From Pseudooctadecabacter sp. (lineage in GTDB: Bacteria > Pseudomonadota > Alphaproteobacteria > Rhodobacterales > Rhodobacteraceae): DNA of 46,576 nt. The position numbers and the translations under genes were made by a program. Location: assembly GCF_020627745.1 (NCBI RefSeq), contig NZ_JAHDGE010000004.1, positions 48,606-95,181 of the forward strand, written 5' to 3'. The notes under the pieces are model-generated. The model was not told the DNA's origin and did no database searches. It saw nothing but the letters and a program-made list of their open reading frames with translations. The number at the start of each line of letters is the position of its first letter. Position 1 is the stretch's first letter. Of the stretch, positions 31,298 to 39,920 are shown piece by piece.

Positions 31298-31810
31298 ATG
31301 ATCAAGACCAAACGCCTGATCCTGCGCGAACCGCGCGCGTCGGATATCGACGCCATGTTCGCCGCCTATTCCGATCCCGAAGCCATGCGGTACTGGTCCA
31401 CGCCCCCCCACGCGACGGCGGATGTGACGCAAAAGATCCTGGACGGTCGCATCGCCCACTGGGCCGAGGCGCCGGTGAATTTCCAGATCGAGATGGGCGG
31501 CGACTACATCGGCAACGCCGGAAATTACGCCCGTAACGAGGTGGGGTTCATGCTGCGCCGACCGTTCTGGCGTCAGGGAATTGTGTCAGAGGCGATGACA
31601 GCCATTCTGCCCCACATCTGGGCGGTAACCGATCATGACCATCTGTTCGCCGACGCCGACCCGGACAATGCGGCGTCTTGCGGGCTGCTGCGCGCCTTGG
31701 GATTTCGCGAAACCCACCGCGCACGCAATACCTTCTGCATCGACGGTGTATGGGTCCACAGCGTGTATTTCCGGCTTGATCGACCGCCCCCCGACCCCGA
31801 CGCGGCATGA
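31298..31810 (+). CDS. GNAT-family N-acetyltransferase (RimJ/RimL-like)
   Basis: A 170-residue single-domain acetyltransferase of the RimJ/RimL group: it starts IKTKRLILREPRASDIDAMFAAYSDPEAMRYW and has VGFMLRRPFWRQGIVSEAM, the acetyl-CoA loop, and DPDNAASCGLLRALGF. Substrate could be a protein N-terminus or a small molecule. Its ribosome site is inside the gltA terminator stem, an unusual arrangement that should keep its expression low. Confidence 0.88.
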   Translation: MIKTKRLILREPRASDIDAMFAAYSDPEAMRYWSTPPHATADVTQKILDGRIAHWAEAPVNFQIEMGGDYIGNAGNYARNEVGFMLRRPFWRQGIVSEAMTAILPHIWAVTDHDHLFADADPDNAASCGLLRALGFRETHRARNTFCIDGVWVHSVYFRLDRPPPDPDAA

Positions 31811-31938
31811 GGGTTCTCGCTGAATATCCCTGAGGCTAACCGTGCGACGTCGAAACGAAGTGTTTCCAAAACGTCTTATTGTTTGTCCGAAATCATGGTT
31901 AATATCGCCCCGAACCCTGACAGCGTGAGGACAGGTCT

Positions 31939-32868
31939 ATGGAATTGCTGTTTCTTCTGGCCAGCATCGGACTGCTGTCCTTGCTGGACATCGGCGGCCG
32001 GTCCTCAGGCGACGATGACGGCCCTGACGGCGAAACCCTGAACGGCACGGACAGGTACGACACACTTTCGGGAACCGAAGGCGACGATCTGATCACCGGC
32101 TTTGCGGGATTTGACGACATAACGGCGGCGGGCGGCGATGACACGGTCTATGGCGGGTTGGGCAAGGATTTGCTGCAGGGCGAACGCGGCGACGACACCC
32201 TTTTTGGCGAAGACTGGAACGATGGCCTGTTCGGTGGTGCCGGCGATGACACCCTTTCCGGAGGGTCTGGCAACGACCTGCTGGTGGGCGGAACCGGTAA
32301 TGACGTGCTGGACGGGGGGACAGGCAATGACGATCTGTTCGGCAGTTCGGGGTCGGATACCCTCACGGGGGGCGCAGGCGACGATACGCTTGCGGGCTCC
32401 GATCTGTTTACGCGTGATCTGACTGCACAGGACTACCGCGACCTGCGGGCGGGTGAATTGAACCGCGATGAGGACGGCGAGATCGTTTTCGACTTTTTCG
32501 CCATCACGGGGGCCCCTGAAACACCAGCCGCCGACACGCTTTATGGGGGGGATGGTAATGACACGCTTGCCCTTGGCACCGCCGATGAGGCGTTCGGCGG
32601 CGCGGGGGAGGATGACTTTATCGTCGGAGACTGGATCGACCCCGCGCGCGCGGCCACCGTCATTCGTGATTTCGACACCGCCGAAGACGTTCTGGTGGTC
32701 GCCCTGGCGGATAACGCGGCCGACGCACCGGTGGATATCATCGACGACGGCGACGGGATGGAGGTGCAGATCAACGGACGTACCATCGTGCGCGTCGAAG
32801 GCACCTTTGACAGTGTGGACGGGCTGGGGGGCAGCCTGATCACGACCACCTACACCCCTGTCCCGTAA
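31939..32868 (+). CDS. RTX-type calcium-binding repeat protein
   Basis: A 309-residue, strongly acidic protein. It starts with a hydrophobic segment ([16 protein letters not shown]) that could act as a membrane anchor or uncleaved signal. From about residue 45 to 155 there are roughly ten glycine/aspartate nonapeptides of the GGxGxDxxx type ([20 protein letters not shown] and similar), with further copies near 200-215. These bind calcium in a beta-roll. The C-terminal 80 residues resemble the region after RTX blocks in other roseobacter proteins. No enzyme domain is seen. Type I secretion is usual for the family, but no transporter is nearby. Confidence 0.85.
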   Translation: MELLFLLASIGLLSLLDIGGRSSGDDDGPDGETLNGTDRYDTLSGTEGDDLITGFAGFDDITAAGGDDTVYGGLGKDLLQGERGDDTLFGEDWNDGLFGGAGDDTLSGGSGNDLLVGGTGNDVLDGGTGNDDLFGSSGSDTLTGGAGDDTLAGSDLFTRDLTAQDYRDLRAGELNRDEDGEIVFDFFAITGAPETPAADTLYGGDGNDTLALGTADEAFGGAGEDDFIVGDWIDPARAATVIRDFDTAEDVLVVALADNAADAPVDIIDDGDGMEVQINGRTIVRVEGTFDSVDGLGGSLITTTYTPVP

Positions 32869-32874
32869 CTGCGA

Positions 32875-33651
32875 TCAACGACCCTGATAGCGCGCAGGTC
32901 GTTTTTGCAAAAAGGCCATGACGCCTTCCTGAAAATCGCGGGTCTTGCCGCATTCGCCTTGCAGGCGCGCCTCGATGGCCAGTTGTTCATCCAAGGTGTG
33001 TTCGAACGATCCGCGCAGCGCCTGTTTGATCCGGACGTAGGCTGCGGTCGGGCCTTGCGCCAAATGCAGCGCACGTGATGCGACATGTGTGTCAAAGTCG
33101 GCCATCGGAACGGCCTCGAAAATCATGCCCCAGTCGGCGGCCTGACGGCCTGTGATCTTGTCACCGAACAGGGCCGCCCCCATGGCCTTGGCCGCCCCCA
33201 TCTGACGGGGCAGAAAGTAGGTGCCACCTGCATCGGGGATCAGGCCGATGCGGGTGAAGGCCTGGATGAAGTAAGCCTCCTCCGCCGCAATAACCACATC
33301 TGCGCAAAGCGCCAGATTGGCCCCGGCCCCTGCTGCGGCCCCGTGCACGGCGCTGATCGTGGGAATTTTACATTCCGCAATCGCGCGCAACATGGGCACA
33401 TATTCATCACGCAACGTCCGTTCCAGATCAAGATTTGTGGCATTGCCGCTGTCGCCCAGATCCTGCCCCGAACAAAACGCATCGCCCGCCCCGCCCAGTA
33501 TCAACACCCGCGCCTCTTTTTCCGCCGCTTTGACGGCGTGCACAATTTCGGCCCGCATCTGCACATTCAGCGCGTTTTTCAATTCGGGCCGGTTCAGGGT
33601 CAGGGTGGCGACGTTGTTTTTGATCTCAAGGGAGATGGCGGCATATTCCAT
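32875..33651 (-). CDS. Enoyl-CoA hydratase/isomerase family protein
   Basis: A 258-residue crotonase-fold enzyme. The oxyanion-hole parts are visible: GAGDAFCSGQDL in the N-terminal half and AVHGAAAGAGANLALCADVVIA in the middle, then FTRIGLIPDAGGTYFLPRQMG. The SGQDLGD pattern and length resemble PaaG-type 1,2-epoxyphenylacetyl-CoA isomerases or 2-enoyl-CoA hydratases; the exact substrate is uncertain. GGAAGGA precedes ATG 33651. The stop is six bases from the convergent RTX gene. Confidence 0.88.
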   Translation of the reverse strand: MEYAAISLEIKNNVATLTLNRPELKNALNVQMRAEIVHAVKAAEKEARVLILGGAGDAFCSGQDLGDSGNATNLDLERTLRDEYVPMLRAIAECKIPTISAVHGAAAGAGANLALCADVVIAAEEAYFIQAFTRIGLIPDAGGTYFLPRQMGAAKAMGAALFGDKITGRQAADWGMIFEAVPMADFDTHVASRALHLAQGPTAAYVRIKQALRGSFEHTLDEQLAIEARLQGECGKTRDFQEGVMAFLQKRPARYQGR

Positions 33652-33736
33652 GGGGCGTCCTTCCGGGTGGCTTCGGGGATACCCTAGTGAACTGCACGGT
33701 TTAGAAAAGCCCAAACGTGCCGTCACTTACGGGGCA

Positions 33737-34198
33737 TCAGGAGTTCAGGATGTCATCAAGGCGCGCCTGTTCGTCTGCACTCAGCGCATCGGGGACAGGC
33801 GCTGCGGCGCGGCCCCGCACGGTGACAAAGGCCACGCCGCCTGCCAGCACCAGCATGAATGGCGCGGCCAGCCACAGCAGGATATTCGCCCCTTCGACCT
33901 TGGGGTTCAGCAAGATGTAGTCACCGTAGCGATCGACCAGAAATTGCAGCGCTTCGGCGTCGGTGTCACCGGCCACAAGCCGTTCGCGCAACAACAGCCG
34001 TAAATCGCGGCTGATGGCGGCGTTGCTTTCGTCAATGCTTTCGTTGCGGCACACGGGACAGCGCAGCCCCTCGGACAGCGCCCGCGCCCGTTGTTCCAGC
34101 ACCGGATCGTCAAGGATTTCATCCGGCTGCACGGCCACCACAGTGGTCGCCCACAGCAGCACCAGACCTGTCGCCAACGCGCGCATCATCCCCGTCAT
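33737..34198 (-). CDS. ccmH: Cytochrome c-type biogenesis protein CcmH
   Basis: Thiol reductant for apocytochrome c in the periplasm, working with CcmF in heme attachment. The 153-residue protein has a signal sequence, the redox motif RCPVC (Cys47, Cys50) and a C-terminal membrane helix (about 104-124, ANILLWLAAPFMLVLAGG). It overlaps the end of ccmF by four bases and is the last gene of this leftward set. It lacks the long TPR (CcmI) part, which must be encoded elsewhere. Confidence 0.95.
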   Translation of the reverse strand: MTGMMRALATGLVLLWATTVVAVQPDEILDDPVLEQRARALSEGLRCPVCRNESIDESNAAISRDLRLLLRERLVAGDTDAEALQFLVDRYGDYILLNPKVEGANILLWLAAPFMLVLAGGVAFVTVRGRAAAPVPDALSADEQARLDDILNS

Positions 34199-36243
34199 TC
34201 CGCAGGCACCGGTTTTGCGCGGCCGGTTTTAGCCGCCCCTGCTGCCACGCGCAGCCGCCGGTCGGTTAACGAAATCAGCCCCCCCAGCGCCATCAGGATC
34301 GACCCGCCCCATATCCAGTTCGCGAAAGGTTTGACGTAGGTCCGCACGGCGTATCCGCCGCCGTCCTGCGCATCGCCCAAGGTCACATAGACATCACGCA
34401 GAAGCCCGTTGCGAATTCCGGCCTCCGTCGTGGGCATTTGTGCGACAGGATAGAACCGTTTTTCGGGAAAGACCTGCCCGACCTGCCGCCCGTTGCGGTA
34501 GACGATGATATCCGCGCCCTCGCCCACGAAATTCGGGCCCTCGATCTGCCGGACGTCCGCCAGTTCCACCTCGTGTATGCCGATGGCCCAGCGGTCACCA
34601 ACCTGCGCCACGCGGATGTCTTCATCCTCCCATGCCAGCAATGCAGCCACCGCAAAAACGGTGATCCCCATGCCCGCATGTGCGGTGAACTTTCCCCAAT
34701 CTGCACGTGGCAGGCGGCGCAGGCGGCCCAACCGGTCCGCCAGCCCCCCGCGCCCCGTGCGCAGTGCCAGATCAACGGCAGCACCGCCCACGACCCATGC
34801 GCCCAAGACAACACCGACCGGCCCCAGCGCGGACCGCCCGGTCTGCATCGCAAACGCAAGTGCGCCCAAGGCCATCGCCAAAATCGCAACCGGCATCATG
34901 GCTTTTGCAGCCTTGGCCAGTGACCCGCGTTTCCATGCCAGAACCGACCCGATGGGCAAGATGATCGACAGCGCCACAAAGAACGGCGTAAAGGCCGCGT
35001 CAAAGAACGGCGGCCCGACGGAGACCTGTTCAGGCCGGTCAAACAGCCCGATGGTGTAGAACGGGTTGGCGATGCTGGACCCGGCCACAGTCCACCGTGC
35101 ATTGGTTGAGGCCAGTTCGATCACCAACGGCCAGATCGTCCCCACAAACACCACAAAGGCCGACACCGCCAGCAGTACGTTATTGGCCACCAGCGCGGTT
35201 TCACGGCTGACGCTGCCAAAGACGCCTTTGGCTTCCATGGCAGAGGCACGCAGCGCAAACAGCAGCAGACCACCGCCGGTGAAAACCAGCAGAATCATCA
35301 GGATGAACACACCCCGTTCGGGATCATTCGCAAAGGCATGGACCGATGTCAGGACACCAGACCGGACGATAAACGTCCCCAGCAGAGAGAACCCGAAAGC
35401 CAGGATCGCCAACAGGATCGTCCAGGCCTTCAAGCTTTCGCGTTTTTCGACCACGATGGCGCTGTGCAACAAAGCCGCCGCCAACAGCCATGGCATGAAA
35501 GACGCATTTTCCACAGGATCCCAGAACCAGAAACCGCCCCAGCCCAATTCGTAATAGGCCCACCACGACCCCAGTGCGATGCCCACCGTCAGAAACAGCC
35601 ACGCCGCCAGCGTCCATGGCCGCACCCAGCGGCCCCATGCGGCGTCCACGCGACCCTCAAGCAAGGCGGCGATGGCAAAGCTGAACGACATCGACAGGCC
35701 CACATAGCCCAAATACAAAAACGGCGGATGAAATGCCAAACCGGGGTCCTGCAACAGCGGGTTCAGGTCACGCCCGTCAAAGGGGGGAAAGTCCAGCCGT
35801 TCAAACGGGTTCGAGGTAAAGAGGATAAAGGCATAGAACGCCACACTGACCGCCGCCTGCACGCCCAGCACCCGTGCACGCAGCGACGCTGGCAAATTGC
35901 CGCCAAACCAGCTGGCGCAGGCCCCGAACAGCACCAAAATCAGCAGCCAAAGCAGCATGGATCCTTCGTGATTGCCCCACACGCCGGTGACTTTATACAG
36001 CATCGGCTTGTCCGAATGGCTGTTGGCCACCACCAGTTTCAGTGAAAAATCGGAGACGACGAAGGCATAGGTCAGCGCCGCGAAACTGGCCCCGACAAGG
36101 ATAAACTGAACCGTCGCCGCAGGGTCGGCCGTGGCCATCCACCCGCGCCAGCCCTTATGGGCGCCAACCAGTGGCACGACCATCTGCGCAACCCCAATGA
36201 GGGCCGCCAGAATCAACGCAAAATGTCCAAGCTCTGTGATCAT
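34195..36243 (-). CDS. ccmF: Heme lyase subunit CcmF
   Basis: Core of the cytochrome c heme lyase. At 682 residues it has about 14-15 membrane segments, the WWD heme-handling region (WAYYELGWGGFWFWDPVENASFMPWL) and the conserved GSMLLWLLILVLFG and HPPFLYLGYVG. A periplasmic domain lies towards the C-terminus. It follows the holin gene after an 88-base gap with a strong hairpin and overlaps ccmH by four bases. Confidence 0.96.
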   Translation of the reverse strand: MITELGHFALILAALIGVAQMVVPLVGAHKGWRGWMATADPAATVQFILVGASFAALTYAFVVSDFSLKLVVANSHSDKPMLYKVTGVWGNHEGSMLLWLLILVLFGACASWFGGNLPASLRARVLGVQAAVSVAFYAFILFTSNPFERLDFPPFDGRDLNPLLQDPGLAFHPPFLYLGYVGLSMSFSFAIAALLEGRVDAAWGRWVRPWTLAAWLFLTVGIALGSWWAYYELGWGGFWFWDPVENASFMPWLLAAALLHSAIVVEKRESLKAWTILLAILAFGFSLLGTFIVRSGVLTSVHAFANDPERGVFILMILLVFTGGGLLLFALRASAMEAKGVFGSVSRETALVANNVLLAVSAFVVFVGTIWPLVIELASTNARWTVAGSSIANPFYTIGLFDRPEQVSVGPPFFDAAFTPFFVALSIILPIGSVLAWKRGSLAKAAKAMMPVAILAMALGALAFAMQTGRSALGPVGVVLGAWVVGGAAVDLALRTGRGGLADRLGRLRRLPRADWGKFTAHAGMGITVFAVAALLAWEDEDIRVAQVGDRWAIGIHEVELADVRQIEGPNFVGEGADIIVYRNGRQVGQVFPEKRFYPVAQMPTTEAGIRNGLLRDVYVTLGDAQDGGGYAVRTYVKPFANWIWGGSILMALGGLISLTDRRLRVAAGAAKTGRAKPVPAE

Positions 36244-36282
36244 GCCCCAAGTATAGACCCCTTGGGATGGGCTGCCAGCGAA

Positions 36283-36313
36283 ACCGCCCCTCCGAACGGG
36301 TCGGAGGGGCGGT
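36283..36313 (-). terminator. 12-bp hairpin between holin gene and ccmF
   Basis: ACCGCCCCTCCG and CGGAGGGGCGGT pair perfectly around a 7-base loop, 19 bases after the holin stop. Leftward it is followed by TTCGC only, so it may attenuate rather than fully stop transcription into ccmF. A second small repeat CCCAAG/CTTGGG (36246-36266) stands right before the ccmF ATG. Confidence 0.6.
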
Positions 36314-36331
36314 CATATGGTCACGGCTCGG

Positions 36332-36892
36332 TCAGGTCGCGGGTTTCGTCGCCGCCCATTCGGCAAGTGCGGGGTTGTTCGACGGCGCTTGAGGCGCGGC
36401 GACCTCGACCGGCTCCGGTGCATCGGCCTGCAATGCCTCGAGCGCTTTGGTGTTTTCCACCACCGTCGGCACCCGCGCCATGGTTTGCGCGATGGAGCGT
36501 TGAAAATCCTGACTGTGCGCCTGATGCCGTGCACCAAAATAGAACGACACAATCGCCCCCATCAGCCACCACAGCGGGTCCGGCACCAGTGCGATGCCCT
36601 GCATCCGGCTGGCAAACCAGACCGGATCAACCATGGCGACGATGAACAACCCGATGGTGCCGAAAGCCAGAAAGGGGCGCGGCAGCCGGTTCAGGCCATC
36701 CATCAGCCGGTCAAACCAGCCCCGTCGTTCAACCATGAATTCGGCGGCATATTGTTGCATTGCCTGCTGTTTGACCGCAGCCTCGCGCACGCCGGCATTC
36801 TCGGCGTTCTCGCGAAAGACCTGTGCCGTCTCGACAATCACATTGCGCCCGCCGCCGAAAATAGCGCCGAAAATCCGGTCGATCAGCCCCAT
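36332..36892 (-). CDS. Holin of the gene-transfer-agent three-TM type
   Basis: A 186-residue membrane protein. About 70 N-terminal cytoplasmic residues (starting MGLIDRIFGAIFGGGRNVIVETAQVF) come first. Two clear hydrophobic segments follow (FLAFGTIGLFIVAMVDPVWF at about 74-93 and DPLWWLMGAIVSFYFGA at about 104-120), then a polar tail. This matches the 3TM holin family named for gene transfer agent release. It should form inner-membrane lesions that let the muramidase reach the wall. It overlaps the muramidase gene by 10 bases. Confidence 0.85.
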   Translation of the reverse strand: MGLIDRIFGAIFGGGRNVIVETAQVFRENAENAGVREAAVKQQAMQQYAAEFMVERRGWFDRLMDGLNRLPRPFLAFGTIGLFIVAMVDPVWFASRMQGIALVPDPLWWLMGAIVSFYFGARHQAHSQDFQRSIAQTMARVPTVVENTKALEALQADAPEPVEVAAPQAPSNNPALAEWAATKPAT

Positions 36893-37494
36893 TTTGCGGT
36901 CCTTTCACGATGCTCGGCCTCGGTCAGGTGAAACCGCGGCGCGATGAACTCCTCCGCGCGCACGATCCACCCGCCCTTGCCGCCGTCACGACGGCGCGCA
37001 TATTTGCGGCTGGCCGGACGACCGTCAGCAAGCGAATAATAATAGTTGCGCCGTGCAATGCCGTAGGCATCCACAAAATGGTCGGGGGCCGCAGCCATTC
37101 CCTGACGGGTCGCCGCAATCGTTTGTGGCCCGATCAGCCCGTCCACGCTGACCTCGATGCGCATGTCCCGCAGCAAACGCTGCAAAATGCGCACCGCATT
37201 GGTGCCCGCGTTTACATACATGTCAAACACCGTCGCATGAAGCGGTGCAGGCAACTCCGCGATGCGCGGCCGGTCGAAATAATGATCCATAAAGATCGCC
37301 ACCGCCTGGGTCCGGCTCAGCACCCGCACGTCCTGCGCATCCACATCCCCGTCACGATCCAGATCAAGACCCAGACGACGCATGGTGTGAATGGTCACCC
37401 CGTGGTTCGTGGCCCCGCCCGGATCATCGGGATCATTCACGTAGCCGCCCTCGCGGGCCACTATACCTTCGGCAATTTCCTCAACATCGTACAT
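36883..37494 (-). CDS. Holin-associated N-acetylmuramidase (GH108-type endolysin)
   Basis: A 203-residue peptidoglycan hydrolase. The catalytic glutamate is Glu15 in AREGGY, followed by DDPGGATNHGVT, the usual GH108 context. A C-terminal peptidoglycan-binding-3 part includes DMRIEVSVDGLIGPQTIAA and ARRNYYYSLADGRPASRKYARRR. It has no signal peptide, so it needs the holin to cross the membrane. Such pairs lyse the producing cell when gene transfer agents are released. It is 45 bases after ccmE, with GGTTAAC boxes just upstream. Confidence 0.88.
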   Translation of the reverse strand: MYDVEEIAEGIVAREGGYVNDPDDPGGATNHGVTIHTMRRLGLDLDRDGDVDAQDVRVLSRTQAVAIFMDHYFDRPRIAELPAPLHATVFDMYVNAGTNAVRILQRLLRDMRIEVSVDGLIGPQTIAATRQGMAAAPDHFVDAYGIARRNYYYSLADGRPASRKYARRRDGGKGGWIVRAEEFIAPRFHLTEAEHRERTAKWG

Positions 37495-37537
37495 TCCGGC
37501 ACCCCCATGTGTGTGGACACAAAGGGTGCTGGGAATT

Positions 37538-37576
37538 GGTTAACCGGTGGTGGTGGCACCGTCCGCTGTGTTAACC
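37538..37576 (-). promoter_or_regulatory. Pair of GGTTAAC (CtrA-like) boxes before the lysis pair
   Basis: GGTTAACC at 37538-37545 and GTTAACC at 37570-37576, 31 bases apart, lie 44-82 bases upstream of the muramidase start and at the very end of ccmE. The CtrA half-site is TTAAC, and CtrA governs GTA production in Rhodobacter. A full TTAA-N7-TTAA site is not present, so this is suggestive only. Confidence 0.35.
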
Positions 37577-38010
37577 TCTGGCTCACAGAAATTCTGGGCC
37601 TCGTGCATGTTCTCGACCTCGGCGGGCATGTAGGTCTCATCGTGTTTGGCAAGAATTTCAACAGCTTCAAAGGTGCCGTTCACGTAACGCCCCTGCCCGA
37701 CCATGCCTTGGCCTTCCTCAAACAGGTCCGGCAAAATGCCCTCGTAGGTTACGGGCACCGCGTGAAAGCAATCTGTCACAACAAAGCTGACCTGCGTGCC
37801 TTCCCCCCGGCGGATCGAATCCTCGGCGACCATCCCGCCGATGCGGAACAACTCCGTCTCGGACGGGGGCGTCTCGACAATCTCGGACGGCGACCGGAAA
37901 TAGTTGATCCCGTCACGCAACGCATAGCCGATGATGCCTGTGGACAGCGCGAGGGCCACAAAGGCCACAATGATAATCTGGATACGACGTTGTTTCTTGA
38001 GCGATTTCAT
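37540..38010 (-). CDS. ccmE: Heme chaperone CcmE
   Basis: Carries heme covalently from CcmABCD to the CcmF/H lyase in the periplasm. The 156-residue protein has one N-terminal membrane helix (about 11-31) and an OB-fold domain. The heme-linking His123 and nearby Tyr127 are in LAKHDETYMP. Two extra cysteines (Cys81, and one in NFCEPE) are less usual. It starts seven bases after argC, so it is probably on the argC transcript, and is split from ccmF by the lysis pair. Confidence 0.95.
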   Translation of the reverse strand: MKSLKKQRRIQIIIVAFVALALSTGIIGYALRDGINYFRSPSEIVETPPSETELFRIGGMVAEDSIRRGEGTQVSFVVTDCFHAVPVTYEGILPDLFEEGQGMVGQGRYVNGTFEAVEILAKHDETYMPAEVENMHEAQNFCEPEVNTADGATTTG

Positions 38011-38017
38011 AAGCGCC

Positions 38018-39046
38018 TCACGGGAAAAGCGGCGCCAACATCAGCCCCGCCGTCTCCTGCTCACCTAACATCAGATTGGCGTTCTGCAAGGCTTGTCCCG
38101 ATGAACCTTTCGTCAGGTTATCGAGGGCCGCGACCACAATCGCGCGTCCCTTCCGCCGGTCGGCCACAACGCCAACGTGACAGAAATTCGACCCGCGAAT
38201 GTGGCGGATACTGGGATGTTCACCGAAGGGCAGAACCTCCAAGAACGGCTCGCCCTCATAGGCGGTTTCCAACGTCTTATGAAGGGCTTGCGCGTCACCC
38301 TTCACGTAGACCGTCGCCAAAATGCCGCGGTTGGCGGGGATCAGATGGGGCGTAAACTGCACCTCCACGGGCCGCCCGGCGAGCGCTGAAAATTCCTGAT
38401 CGAATTCACCCAAATGCCGGTGCGTGCCGCCCACAGCGTAGGCATGGGCCCCTTCTGACAATTCCGCATGCAGCAGGTTTTCCTTCAAAGACCGCCCCGC
38501 GCCGGACACCGCACAGGCCAGATCGAGAATAATCTCATCGAGATCAATAACCCCCGCCGCGATCAGCGGACGTAGCGCAAATTGCCCCGTTGCGGCATTG
38601 CAGCCCGTACCGGCCACCAGCCGTGCCGCCGCGATGTCCTCGCGGTAGAACTCGGTCAGGCCGTAGACGGCCTCCTTTTGCAACTCGGGCGCTGCGTGGG
38701 GATTGCCGTACCACTTTTCGTAGGCTGCCACATCGCGCAGCCGGAAATCCGCGCTGAGGTCAACGATTTTCAAATCACGCGGCAGTTTGGCGATCACCTC
38801 CTGGCTGGTTTTGTGCGGCAAAGCGCAGAACGCCAGATCAATACCGGTGAAATCCATATCCTCGATGGTGGTCAACACGGGCAGGTCCAGATGGCGCAAA
38901 TGCGGGAACACCTGGGCCATAGCCATGCCCGCTTTGGAATTGCCCGACAGGGCTGCCACCTCCATCGACGGGTGACCTGCGATCAGCCGCACAAGTTCCG
39001 CGCCGGTATAGCCAGAGGCGCCCAGAATGGCGATTTTGTAAGTCAT
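38018..39046 (-). CDS. argC: N-acetyl-gamma-glutamyl-phosphate reductase
   Basis: NADPH-dependent third step of arginine synthesis. The 342-residue protein begins [20 protein letters not shown] (nucleotide binding). The catalytic Cys is in [15 protein letters not shown] and an important His in [27 protein letters not shown] lies 9 bases before the ATG. An AT-rich hairpin sits between it and murI. Confidence 0.96.
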   Translation of the reverse strand: MTYKIAILGASGYTGAELVRLIAGHPSMEVAALSGNSKAGMAMAQVFPHLRHLDLPVLTTIEDMDFTGIDLAFCALPHKTSQEVIAKLPRDLKIVDLSADFRLRDVAAYEKWYGNPHAAPELQKEAVYGLTEFYREDIAAARLVAGTGCNAATGQFALRPLIAAGVIDLDEIILDLACAVSGAGRSLKENLLHAELSEGAHAYAVGGTHRHLGEFDQEFSALAGRPVEVQFTPHLIPANRGILATVYVKGDAQALHKTLETAYEGEPFLEVLPFGEHPSIRHIRGSNFCHVGVVADRRKGRAIVVAALDNLTKGSSGQALQNANLMLGEQETAGLMLAPLFP

Positions 39047-39059
39047 TTCAATCTCCTTG

Positions 39060-39083
39060 CCCTAAAATTCCGACATTTTAGGG
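39060..39083 (-). terminator. AT-rich hairpin between murI and argC
   Basis: CCCTAAAAT and ATTTTAGGG pair perfectly (9 bp) around TCCGAC, 22 bases after the murI stop and 14 bases before the argC start. It leaves the argC ribosome site free. It probably ends murI transcripts, but a role in the argC leader is also possible. Confidence 0.5.
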
Positions 39084-39104
39084 GCTTGTCCAAATCACAC
39101 GAAA

Positions 39105-39914
39105 TTAAGCCGCTTCAAATGTGATTTCTCGTCGCAAGAATTGCACAGCACGCTGGCTGACCTGCCGAGGGTCGCCGGACGTCAGGAACTTGGACGTTCC
39201 CGCCCCCGCCATCTCGGGCCGCCGGTCCAAATAATCCGCGAGGCTTTCCGCCACCAGATCGGCCTGCGAAAACACTTTTACGTCCGCGCCCAAGGCATCC
39301 TGAAACTGCGACTGCATCAGCGGATAATGCGTGCAGCCCAAGATCGCCGCATCGGGGTTCGGCATCTTGCGTTTCAATGCGTCCACATGGGACCGCACCA
39401 GCGCATCGGCCAGAATCATATCTCCGTCTTCGATGGCATCGACAACACCGCCGCAGGCCTGCGCCTCGACGTCCACGCCCACCGCACGGAACGCCAGTTC
39501 CCGCTGGAAGGCCCGCGATGACACCGTTGCAGGCGTGGCAAACAGCGCCACATGTTTCACACCGACCTCTCGCGGGGGGGAATTGTCGCCCCACGACCGT
39601 TCGGTCAGCGCCTCGATCAGGGGTACGAAGACGCCCAAGACGCGCTTGCCCTCGGGCACCCAGCCCTCTTGCATGCGACGCAGGGCTGCGGCAGAGGCCG
39701 TGTTGCAGGCCAAAATGACCAGATCACAGCCCGCATCAAACAATGCCTGCGTGGCCTTGGTCGTCAGGTCATAAATGTCGTCTGCCGTGCGCACGCCGTA
39801 GGGCGCATGGGCGCTGTCCGCGTAGTAAACAAACGGCACATCCGGCAGGCGCTTTTGCACGGCATCCAGCACAGTCAGTCCGCCCAAGCCGCTGTCGAAA
39901 ATACCCACTGCCAT
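39105..39914 (-). CDS. murI: Glutamate racemase
   Basis: Makes D-glutamate for peptidoglycan. The 269-residue enzyme has [26 protein letters not shown] and the two catalytic cysteines in ILACNTASA (Cys70) and [10 protein letters not shown] (about Cys193). It lies six bases after the acyltransferase gene and is probably co-transcribed. Confidence 0.95.
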   Translation of the reverse strand: MAVGIFDSGLGGLTVLDAVQKRLPDVPFVYYADSAHAPYGVRTADDIYDLTTKATQALFDAGCDLVILACNTASAAALRRMQEGWVPEGKRVLGVFVPLIEALTERSWGDNSPPREVGVKHVALFATPATVSSRAFQRELAFRAVGVDVEAQACGGVVDAIEDGDMILADALVRSHVDALKRKMPNPDAAILGCTHYPLMQSQFQDALGADVKVFSQADLVAESLADYLDRRPEMAGAGTSKFLTSGDPRQVSQRAVQFLRREITFEAA

Positions 39915-39920
39915 GTCGAT

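Noticed and set aside
36332..37494. Prophage remnant
   Set aside because: Only the lysis pair is present, with no integrase, capsid or tail genes and normal composition; a domesticated GTA lysis pair fits better.
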